Assembly: GCA_020718105.1 (NCBI GenBank)
Contig: DYDA01000019.1
Coordinates: forward strand, 1 to 38,119
Direction: 5' to 3'
DNA from: Micavibrio sp.
GTDB lineage: Bacteria; Pseudomonadota; Alphaproteobacteria; UBA9219
Length of the DNA stretch: 38,119 bases
Shown: piece by piece, positions 16,921 to 23,578 of the stretch
Layout: each line of letters starts with the position of its first letter
Numbering within the stretch: position 1 is the stretch's first letter
Translations under genes and position numbers: made by a program
Notes under the pieces: model-generated
What the model was told of the DNA's origin: nothing
Databases searched by the model: none
Seen by the model: the letters and a program-made list of their open reading frames with translations, nothing else

Positions 16921-16926
16921 AGCGCG

Positions 16927-17313
16927 TTAGAGAACGCAAGCCAGCATATCGTCGACTTTTTCTTTGATTTGGCCTGTTTTCACGTCTTCTTTGGCCTTTT
17001 GGCAGCGGGCGTAGGTTATGGCGATAACCTTGACGAGGGTCTTTCCATCGACTTTCTCGTTCTTGCATCGCTCAATGGCATACCCGACCACTTCTTCCAG
17101 CAACGTCGTATCGATTTGCGCGTCGAAATCGTCCGTCACAAGCTCGGCGATGTTCACGCCGTAGTAATCGGCAAAGCGTTCAAGCCAGTTAAGGTTGACA
17201 TTACGCTGCCCCGTCTCAAAACGCTGGACGGTACCGCGCGTGACACTCAACGCTTGGGCAACTTCCTCAAGCGTTTTGGCCTTCATTTCTCGTATGGTTC
17301 GTAATCTGTTCAT
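16927..17313 (-). CDS. CI-like repressor (XRE HTH), probably leaderless
   Basis: This is a 128-aa protein. Residues 3-62 form an XRE HTH: RLRTIREMKAKTLEEVAQAL, then SVTRGTVQRFETGQRNV and LERFADYYGVNIAEL. The C-terminal ~65 residues are helical, likely for oligomerisation, without a self-cleavage peptidase. The frame reaches a TTG at 17349, but the ATG at 17313 begins the HTH properly. There is no ribosome site. Instead TACAAT (17325-17320) with TTGCTT (17349-17344, 18-bp spacing) predicts transcription starting exactly at the ATG, as for lambda cI. The divergent neighbour is Cro-like. Confidence 0.8.
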   Translation of the reverse strand: MNRLRTIREMKAKTLEEVAQALSVTRGTVQRFETGQRNVNLNWLERFADYYGVNIAELVTDDFDAQIDTTLLEEVVGYAIERCKNEKVDGKTLVKVIAITYARCQKAKEDVKTGQIKEKVDDMLACVL

Positions 17314-17319
17314 GGAAAC

Positions 17320-17349
17320 ATTGTATCCTTTTCGGATATATGAAAGCAA
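17320..17349 (-). promoter_or_regulatory. Repressor maintenance promoter with operator B
   Basis: -35 TTGCTT (17349-17344) and -10 TACAAT (17325-17320) are 18 bases apart and place +1 at the A of the repressor ATG (17313). The operator-like site TTGTATCC (17321-17328), TTTTC, GGATATA (17334-17340) covers the -10 and spacer, suggesting negative autoregulation. Confidence 0.6.
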
Positions 17350-17361
17350 GTAAAATAAATT

Positions 17362-17412
17362 AGTTGCCTAAATGACAACTTTTCTCTTGATTGCTGTTGC
17401 CATATAGGATAC
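17362..17412. promoter_or_regulatory. Operators between cI-like and cro-like genes
   Basis: Two further symmetric sites occur. AGTTG-N9-CAACT spans 17362-17380. GTTGCC (17396-17401), ATATA, GGATAC (17407-17412) is the reverse-oriented match to the GTATCC-N5-GGCAAC site upstream of xis-int. A lone half site GTTGCC lies at 17416-17421, touching the cro-like ATG. A plus-strand -35 TTGATT (17387-17392) is visible, but the -10 is ambiguous. Confidence 0.5.
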
Positions 17413-17422
17413 TTGGTTGCCT

Positions 17423-17635
17423 ATGAAGCTTTCCGATTATCTTATTGAGAAAAAGTTAACGTATGCCGCTTTTGCCAAGCTGCTGGGCATGACCAGCACG
17501 GCTGCGGCCATGAATGTGTGCCGCTACGTCAAGGGCACGCGCAAGCCCAGACCCGCCGTGGCCAACAAAATGGTCGAAGTCACCAAAGGCCGCGTCACGC
17601 TGAACGACATCTATAGCGTGAGGGATCAGCCATGA
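17423..17635 (+). CDS. Cro-like HTH protein
   Basis: This 70-aa protein has a small XRE/Cro-type HTH: MKLSDYLIEKKLTYAAFAKLLGM in two parts, then VCRYVKGTRKPRPAVANKMVEVTKG, typical of YdaS/Cro-like phage proteins. It is the first gene of the early plus-strand operon and is divergent from the CI-like repressor. The ATG at 17423 is preferred over a TTG six bases upstream. No ribosome site is visible, so its message may also have almost no leader. Its stop overlaps the next start (ATGA). Confidence 0.8.
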   Translation: MKLSDYLIEKKLTYAAFAKLLGMTSTAAAMNVCRYVKGTRKPRPAVANKMVEVTKGRVTLNDIYSVRDQP

Positions 17636-18120
17636 CGCTTTTCATCGGCATCGATCCCGGCCTGTCGGGCGCTCTGGCTTTTCGCTCCGGCGAGGAGATG
17701 AGCGTTCTGCCTATGCCCGTTCTCACGATCACAAAGAGCAAAGGCGTTCGCCGCGTTCTGGATCTGACGGCTCTTGCAAACATCATCGACGACAAAACCA
17801 AAAACGCCGCGCGCGTGAGCGTTTTCATCGAGCGCGTCGCGTCCATGCCCAAACAGGGCGTGGCCAGCATGTTCTCTTTTGGAGAAAGCTATGGCGCGAT
17901 CAAAGGGATCATCGCGGCCAATTTTCTTCCCATGACGCTCGTTACGCCGCGCACATGGAAAAGCAAACTCAAAGTCTCCAGCAACAAAGACGATGCCCGT
18001 TATCGCGCCAGCCAATTGATGCCGCGCTTCGCGCATCTGTGGACGCGCCGCAAAGATGACGGCATGGCCGAGGCTGCGCTCATCGCCCTTTACGGACAAA
18101 ATTATGGAGGAGTTCAATGA
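17632..18120 (+). CDS. RuvC-like Holliday junction resolvase
   Basis: This 162-aa protein has the RNase H-like fold of RuvC resolvases. The catalytic acids are in order: Asp8 (IGIDPGLSGAL), Glu67 (VFIERV), and Asp142/Asp143 with Glu147 (RRKDDGMAEAAL). Between them lies the conserved QGVASMFSFGESYGAIKGI block. It would cut four-way junctions during phage recombination or replication. It is translationally coupled to the Cro-like gene (ATGA overlap) and to the next gene (ATGA at 18117). Confidence 0.9.
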   Translation: MTLFIGIDPGLSGALAFRSGEEMSVLPMPVLTITKSKGVRRVLDLTALANIIDDKTKNAARVSVFIERVASMPKQGVASMFSFGESYGAIKGIIAANFLPMTLVTPRTWKSKLKVSSNKDDARYRASQLMPRFAHLWTRRKDDGMAEAALIALYGQNYGGVQ

Positions 18121-18590
18121 TCCTTCGCAATTTTAGTCCCGCCGCGCTTGATGAGATGGACATCACCGCTATTGCAACGCTGGCGACGCCGGAGTTGGCG
18201 GAGTTGATCGATTTAATCGACAAAGACGCAACGCTTCTCAAACTGCGCAAAGACAAACTCGCTTGCGCACTCAACCGCAAGTACGGCGATGCCGCACAAA
18301 AGGCGCGTCTCGACGCCGGAAAAGATACAGGCGTCGTTCATCTTGAGGATGCTGGGTTCGACGTCTCTGCTGAGGTTGGTAAAACCGTCAAATGGGATCA
18401 GGCGAAGTTAATCGAGGCGCTGGATTCCCTGCCGACCGAAACGGCCAAGCATTATGCCAAGGCCGAGTTCAAAGTGGACGAGCGCAAATACGCCGCCGCG
18501 CCTCCAGACATTCAGAAAATCCTCGCACCCGCGCGCGCCGTCGTGCCGAGCCGAGCGACCTACACCCTCAAACGTAAAGCAAAGGAGTGA
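18117..18590 (+). CDS. Phage early protein of unknown function
   Basis: This is a 157-aa soluble protein. The first half is helical (PELAELIDLIDKDATLLKLRKDKL) and could be a coiled coil. The second half contains TGVVHLEDAGFDVSAEVGK and KWDQAKLIEALDSLP, which I associate with small proteins beside recombination ATPases in alphaproteobacterial prophages. The function is not known to me. GGAGGAG precedes the ATG. It lies in the same operon as the resolvase and the ATPase. Confidence 0.7.
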   Translation: MILRNFSPAALDEMDITAIATLATPELAELIDLIDKDATLLKLRKDKLACALNRKYGDAAQKARLDAGKDTGVVHLEDAGFDVSAEVGKTVKWDQAKLIEALDSLPTETAKHYAKAEFKVDERKYAAAPPDIQKILAPARAVVPSRATYTLKRKAKE

Positions 18591-18591
18591 C

Positions 18592-19479
18592 ATGACGTTT
18601 CAAATCATTACTGCTGATCAGCGATTAGCCGAAAAGCGCGGCATCAAGGGCTGCATTTTCGGGCGCTGGAAAATCGGCAAGACCAGTTTGCTCTGGACGC
18701 TTGATGCGCCCAGCACCTTGTTCATCGATCTTGAAGCGGGCGATCTTGCCGTCGAAGGCTGGGCGGGCGACACAATCCGACCGCGCACATGGCAGGAATG
18801 CCGCGACTTTGCCGCCTTTATCGGCGGCCCGAATCCGGCTTTGCGCGACAACCAGCCCTACAGCCAAGCGCATTATGATCATGTGTGCAGTCAATTTGGT
18901 AATGCGGAAGCGCTCGATAAATACGACACGATCTTTGTCGACAGCATCACGGTTGCGGCGCGTCTCTGTTTCCAATGGTGCACAGGACAGCCCGAAGCCA
19001 TCAGTGAGAAAACAGGCAAGCCCGATACACGCGGCGCTTACGGCCTTCTTGGCCGCGAGATGATTGGCTGGCTCACGCATCTACAGCACACGCGCGGCAA
19101 AAGCGTCTGGTTCGTCGGGATCCTCGACGAGAAAACGGACGATTTTAACAGGCGTGTCTATTCGCCGCAGATCGACGGCAGCAAGACAGGTCTTGAGCTG
19201 CCTGGCATCGTCGATCAAGTCGTGACCATGACCGAGATTAAAGTGAACGATGGGACGCTTCACCGCGCTTTCGTTTGCCAGACCCTCAATCCGTGGGGCT
19301 ATCCGGCGGGCGACCGTAGCGGACGGCTCGACATGATCGAGGATCCACATCTTGGGCGCCTGATGGACAAAATCAGACAACCCCTCACCAAGACGGCATC
19401 GGAACGGCTGGAGTTTTGCAGGCCACAGCCGACCGATGCCGAAACCCCCGCAACTGTCGTTCAACAAGCACAGGAGTAA
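18592..19479 (+). CDS. Sak4/AAA_24-type RecA-like ATPase
   Basis: This 295-aa protein has a Walker A FGRWKIGKTSLL (residues 23-34), a strand LFIDLEAGDLAVEGW with a Walker-type acid, KYDTIFVDSIT as Walker B-like, and a sensor region VWFVGILDEK. This layout matches phage AAA_24 ATPases, some of which (Sak4) act as single-strand annealing recombinases. The neighbouring SSB-like gene supports a recombination role. The longer open frame from 18454 is ignored because AAAGGAG lies 5 bases before the ATG at 18592. Confidence 0.8.
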   Translation: MTFQIITADQRLAEKRGIKGCIFGRWKIGKTSLLWTLDAPSTLFIDLEAGDLAVEGWAGDTIRPRTWQECRDFAAFIGGPNPALRDNQPYSQAHYDHVCSQFGNAEALDKYDTIFVDSITVAARLCFQWCTGQPEAISEKTGKPDTRGAYGLLGREMIGWLTHLQHTRGKSVWFVGILDEKTDDFNRRVYSPQIDGSKTGLELPGIVDQVVTMTEIKVNDGTLHRAFVCQTLNPWGYPAGDRSGRLDMIEDPHLGRLMDKIRQPLTKTASERLEFCRPQPTDAETPATVVQQAQE

Positions 19480-19485
19480 AAACAC

Positions 19486-20112
19486 ATGTACCAGAATCAA
19501 GGGATGGATTTCAATGACGCCGGACAACAACAGGTCGGCGAACTTATTCCGGCGGGCACTATCGCCAAAGTCGTGGTCACCGTTCGCCCCGGCAGCGCGG
19601 GCCAAGGCGGCTGGCTGACCCGCAGCAATACGAGCGACGTGGAATATCTCAATTGCGAGTTCACAGTTCTGGAAGGCCCCTTCGCGCGGCGCAAGTTTTG
19701 GCAAAACATGACCGTCTCCGGCGGTAAGCTAGATGAGCGTGGCCAATCGAAAGCATGGGGCATCACAAAGGCGTCTTTGCGCGCCATGCTGGACAGCGCG
19801 TTTGGGTTGGATCCGGACGACGAAAGTCCCGCTGCAAAGCAAAAGCGCATCACGCAAGATTGGGGCGCGTTCAACGGCCTGCAGTTCGTCGCCAAGATCG
19901 GCATCGAAAAAGGCAAGGACGGCTATGCCGACAAGAACCGTCTTCAGTTCGTTCTGACGCGCAAAAATCAGGAATACGCTGGGGTCATGTTCGGGGCGCA
20001 AGGTAGCTATGCGGCCCCACCCGTGCAAACTGCGCAGCAAACGCAACCACAGGCTCAACCTCAACAGCAGACAGGAACGCAAGGCGGCGGCATGCCCGCC
20101 TGGGCGCGCTAA
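19486..20112 (+). CDS. SSB-like phage protein
   Basis: In this 208-aa protein, residues about 20-160 look like an OB-type beta domain: AGTIAKVVVTVRPGS, VEYLNCEFTVLEGPFARRKFW and WGITKASLRAML. A Gln/Pro-rich low-complexity tail (QTAQQTQPQAQPQQQTG) ends in GGGMPAWAR. Such tailed beta proteins beside annealing ATPases are commonly single-strand DNA-binding. The usual acidic SSB tip is missing here. The assignment rests on shape and neighbours, not a firm motif. AGGAG precedes the ATG. Confidence 0.6.
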   Translation: MYQNQGMDFNDAGQQQVGELIPAGTIAKVVVTVRPGSAGQGGWLTRSNTSDVEYLNCEFTVLEGPFARRKFWQNMTVSGGKLDERGQSKAWGITKASLRAMLDSAFGLDPDDESPAAKQKRITQDWGAFNGLQFVAKIGIEKGKDGYADKNRLQFVLTRKNQEYAGVMFGAQGSYAAPPVQTAQQTQPQAQPQQQTGTQGGGMPAWAR

Positions 20113-20148
20113 TCCCCGTTTCCTATTTCTGAAGTTTGAGAGTGTCCC

Positions 20149-21840
20149 ATGTTGCTCCGGCCACGGCAGAAGATCTTTGTCGAAAATTGCGTCGCTGCGC
20201 TGAAGCAACGGAGCAATACGCTCGGCGTTGCCCCGACAGGTGCTGGTAAAACCATCATGCTGTCGGCGGCGACGGGCGAGATTTTGCGCGAAACAGGAGG
20301 CAAGGCCGCAATCCTCGCCCACCGCGATGAGCTGACGGCGCAAAACGTCATGAAGTTCGCGCGCGTTAATCCGAGTCTCAGTACATCTATCTATGACGCG
20401 AACAGCAAATCGTGGCATGGCCGCGCGACCTTTGCGATGGTTCCGACTCTGGCGCGACCAGACAATCTCACCAAAATGCCGCCGCTTGATCTGCTTGTCA
20501 TCGACGAAGCGCATCATGCGGCTGCCGCGAGCTATTTGCGCATCATCGAAGAAGCGAAGGCCAAAAACCCGAACCTGTTGCTCTTCGGTTTGACCGCCAC
20601 GCCCAATCGTGGCGATCAGAAAGCTCTGCGCCCGATCTTCGACAATGTCGGCGATCAGATCAGGCTGGCTGAACTCATCCAGTCCGGCCATCTCGTGCCA
20701 CCGCGCACCTTTGTGGTGGATGTCGGTGTTCAGGATGAGTTGAGACAGGTGCGCAAGACAGCGCTTGATTATGACATGGGTGAAGTGGCGCAGATCATGA
20801 ACCGGCCTGTCGTCACCAGCGCGGTCGTGAAGCATTGGCAGGAAAAGGCGGAAGACAGAAAGACCGTGGTCTTCTGCTCCACCGTCGCTCACGCTGAGAA
20901 CGTAAGACAAGCTTTTCAGAACAACGGCATCGAAGCCGTAATTGTCCACGGCGAGATGTCAGGCTCCGACCGTCGCTTAGCCCTCGCACGCTTTCAACAA
21001 GGCAGCGCGCGCGTGATCGTCAATGTGGCGGTATTGACGGAAGGTTGGGATTATCCGCCGACTTCTTGCGTTCTATTGTTGCGCCCAAGTTCCTATCGCT
21101 CAACCATGATCCAGATGGTCGGGCGGGGCTTGCGCACCATAGATCCCAAGGAACATCCCGGCATCATTAAAACCGACTGCATCGTGCTCGATTTCGGCAC
21201 ATCGACATTAATGCACGGCAGTCTGGAACAGGACGTTCTTCTCGACGGCAGTGTCCACCAAGGTGAATCGCCGACAAAGGAATGCCCTGATTGTGGAGCG
21301 ATAGTTCCGTTGTCCGCGCAGGAATGCGCCCTGTGCGGCTATGAGTTTATATCCGACGTTACAAGCGAAGATTTAGAATGTTTCGCGGGACGTCGGCCAC
21401 TCGAAAACTTCTCCCTGACGGAAATTGACCTTCTGAAACGGAGCAGCTTCCGCTGGATTGATTTGTTCGGCGACGATGCCGCATTGATGGCATCCGGCTT
21501 TTCAGCTTGGGTCGCCATTTTCTGGCTCGGCGGCTACTGGCATGCGGTTGGCGGGTTTGAACGCAACGTGCAATTGCTCGGCACGGGCGAGCGTACCGTC
21601 ATGATGGCCGTCGCCGACGATTTTTTGAACGAGCACGAAACAAGCGAGAGCGCCCATAAGACCCGCCGCTGGATGAACGAGCCCGCCAGTGAAAAGCAGC
21701 TCGCGCTGCTCGGCGAGGCCTCGCGGTTTGATTTCAGCATGACGAAATACCGCGCGTCTTGCCTGCTTAATTTCCGTTTCAACAAAGGCCGCATCCGCCA
21801 ATTGATCGAGCAGGCTATCGGGCAAAGGGAGGCTGCGTGA
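20149..21840 (+). CDS. DEAD/DEAH-box helicase with zinc ribbon
   Basis: This 563-aa superfamily 2 helicase has Walker A APTGAGKT (28-35), DEAH (119-122, VIDEAHHA), motif III TATPNRG (149-155), and motifs V and VI ending QMVGRGLRT (322-330). A four-Cys ribbon CPDC/CALC (379-396) comes next. The last ~160 residues are a separate domain I do not recognise. It probably unwinds or remodels DNA in phage replication or recombination. The initiation site is weak (GAGAG). It abuts the following gene with no spacer. Confidence 0.92.
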   Translation: MLLRPRQKIFVENCVAALKQRSNTLGVAPTGAGKTIMLSAATGEILRETGGKAAILAHRDELTAQNVMKFARVNPSLSTSIYDANSKSWHGRATFAMVPTLARPDNLTKMPPLDLLVIDEAHHAAAASYLRIIEEAKAKNPNLLLFGLTATPNRGDQKALRPIFDNVGDQIRLAELIQSGHLVPPRTFVVDVGVQDELRQVRKTALDYDMGEVAQIMNRPVVTSAVVKHWQEKAEDRKTVVFCSTVAHAENVRQAFQNNGIEAVIVHGEMSGSDRRLALARFQQGSARVIVNVAVLTEGWDYPPTSCVLLLRPSSYRSTMIQMVGRGLRTIDPKEHPGIIKTDCIVLDFGTSTLMHGSLEQDVLLDGSVHQGESPTKECPDCGAIVPLSAQECALCGYEFISDVTSEDLECFAGRRPLENFSLTEIDLLKRSSFRWIDLFGDDAALMASGFSAWVAIFWLGGYWHAVGGFERNVQLLGTGERTVMMAVADDFLNEHETSESAHKTRRWMNEPASEKQLALLGEASRFDFSMTKYRASCLLNFRFNKGRIRQLIEQAIGQREAA

Positions 21841-22473
21841 ATGAAGGATTATGAGATTACCATTAAGGTCAGAAACAATTTTCTGCTCTCCGCTATTCGG
21901 AAAGCCGGTTTTGAATCGCAAGCAGCTTTCGCGCGACACTGCGGTATCGGTTATGAAACGTTGTGCGCTTTTATTGCTCTCAAGCGATTACCCTTGCGCG
22001 TCAACGCACAAGGCGTTGAGCAATGGGCTGTCGCTGTCCAAAAAATGGCGGACGCCCTTGCAACGACGCCGGAGAGCCTGTTTCCGCCCCAGCATATACG
22101 CACTTGCCTTGAGAAGAATTCCGCAACTATCGAAATGGATGCCGGAGAGGCAGCATTTCTTATCGAAAACCACAGGGCATCCGCGCCAGACTACCTTTTG
22201 GAACAAAAGGAATTAGCCTCTCAACTCGACAATGCGCTGCAAACCCTTTCGCCACGCGATGCATCCGTTATCAGGGATCTGTTCGGCTTCGACGGACTAG
22301 CGTTGCAATACAAGGACTGCGCCAAAAAATACAACGTAAGCAGCGCGCGCATCCACTCCATCAAGCTCAGGGCACTAAGGGGGCTTGCGCGCCCATCCGT
22401 AAAAAGAACCTTACGGCCATTTCTTATCTCCCATGATGATTTACCGCAGGACTGTCAAATGGAGGCCATGTGA
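21841..22473 (+). CDS. HTH plus sigma-70 region-4-like protein
   Basis: This is a 210-aa protein. An N-terminal XRE-like HTH spans residues about 13-55 (LLSAIRKAGFESQAAFARHC). A sigma-70 region 4-like block lies at about 135-180: LSPRDASVIRDLFGF, then QYKDCAKKYNVSSARIHSIKLRAL. Regions 2 and 3 of sigma are absent, so it is not a complete sigma factor. It may redirect host RNA polymerase for phage genes or act as a plain transcription factor. GGAGG lies 9 bases before the ATG, which directly follows the helicase stop. Confidence 0.75.
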   Translation: MKDYEITIKVRNNFLLSAIRKAGFESQAAFARHCGIGYETLCAFIALKRLPLRVNAQGVEQWAVAVQKMADALATTPESLFPPQHIRTCLEKNSATIEMDAGEAAFLIENHRASAPDYLLEQKELASQLDNALQTLSPRDASVIRDLFGFDGLALQYKDCAKKYNVSSARIHSIKLRALRGLARPSVKRTLRPFLISHDDLPQDCQMEAM

Positions 22474-22811
22474 AATGGTGCGTCCTTTGTTACCGCGAAC
22501 AGCGGGGCTTTGGCTTTATGCCAGCCTTGATCAAACAACCCAACAAACCCGCACAGCGGTTTTGCAGCATGCGCTGCCTCGATCTTTACGCACGTCTGTT
22601 TAAGGAAGGAAACGGCATGATTGACATGACGGATTTTGAACGCGCATCCATCAACGCTTGCCTCACCCCCCTTGGCGAATGCGTGGCCGAGATTGGCATG
22701 GACAAGCCGCTTTCCGCTTACAGCAAGGGACAGGTTCTCACGCTGATCGAAGTCATCGTCACGGCCTATCAGGACGCCATGCGCAAAGGTAGTCCGGAGG
22801 TGCCGTTTTGA
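22470..22811 (+). CDS. Small zinc-binding phage protein (DUF6511-like)
   Basis: This is a 113-aa protein with two Cys pairs (CVLC at 4-7, CSMRC at 32-36) forming a likely zinc site. A helical domain with TPLGECVAEIGMDKPLSAYS and VLTLIEVIVTAYQDAM follows. From memory this matches DUF6511 of alphaproteobacterial phages. It ends SPEVPF, which resembles the acidic SSB-type tail that docks replication partners. The start is a GTG at 22470 overlapping the previous stop (GTGA), with GGAGG upstream. Confidence 0.7.
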   Translation: MKWCVLCYREQRGFGFMPALIKQPNKPAQRFCSMRCLDLYARLFKEGNGMIDMTDFERASINACLTPLGECVAEIGMDKPLSAYSKGQVLTLIEVIVTAYQDAMRKGSPEVPF

Positions 22812-23578
22812 TGCTCGACTTCAATCACGACTCCGAACGCGACGCGCAGGATCCGCGCGCGCTCCCCATCGGTCAGCGCATCAACGATCTCATTGATGCC
22901 GCGCTGATAGCGGAACGCGCAACGCAGCCGCGCCGTGAATATCTTGGCGCATCCATGCTGGGCGATCCCTGTTCGCGTCGCATTCAGTACGAGTATGTCG
23001 GCGCGCCGAAGGATCCCGATAAGGATTTCAACGGCCAAACTCTGCGCATCTTTGCGGCAGGGCATCAATTTGAAGCTCTATCGATCAAGTGGTTGCGCGG
23101 CGCTGGGTTTAATTTAAGAACCGAGAAAGCGGACGGCGGGCAATTCGGGTTCTCGGTCGCCAAGGGGCGCATCAAAGGTCATATCGACGGCGTGCTTGTC
23201 GATGGGCCGTCATGGTTTTTTTATCCCGCGTTATGGGAACACAAGGCGCTTAAGGACAAAAGTTGGCAGGATTTGGCGAAGCGCGGGCTTGCGATCTCCA
23301 AGCCGCTTTATGCTGCGCAGGTCGCCCTTTATCAGGGCTACATGCCTGATCTGGCGCAAAATCCTGCGCTGTTTACCGCGCTGAACAAGGACACGCAGGA
23401 GCTTTATCACGAGCTTGTGCCTTTCGATGCCTCGCTGGCGCAAAGCACAAGCGACAAGGCCGTCAACATCTTGCAGTCCACCGACGCTGGCCAACAATTG
23501 CCGCGCATGGCGGCCAACCCTGACTTCTATCTGTGCCTCTGCTGCCCTTATGCGAAAAGGTGCTGGCATGGCGCATGA
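22811..23578 (+). CDS. Cas4-like PD-(D/E)XK nuclease with Fe-S cysteines
   Basis: In this 255-aa protein the nuclease core is visible as GHIDGVLVD (Asp126) and EHK (Glu143, Lys145), then QVALYQGYM. Cys54 (GDPC) and the C-terminal cluster at residues 242-251 (LCLCCPYAKRC) give the one-plus-three Cys layout of Cas4/AddB 4Fe-4S nucleases. No CRISPR or cas gene is nearby, so it is probably a phage recombination exonuclease. The start at 22811 overlaps the previous stop (TGATG). Confidence 0.85.
   Translation: MLDFNHDSERDAQDPRALPIGQRINDLIDAALIAERATQPRREYLGASMLGDPCSRRIQYEYVGAPKDPDKDFNGQTLRIFAAGHQFEALSIKWLRGAGFNLRTEKADGGQFGFSVAKGRIKGHIDGVLVDGPSWFFYPALWEHKALKDKSWQDLAKRGLAISKPLYAAQVALYQGYMPDLAQNPALFTALNKDTQELYHELVPFDASLAQSTSDKAVNILQSTDAGQQLPRMAANPDFYLCLCCPYAKRCWHGA

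Noticed and set aside
19729-20949. 406-codon minus-strand ORF
   Set aside because: It is a shadow of the SSB-like and helicase genes, which have clear motifs on the plus strand.
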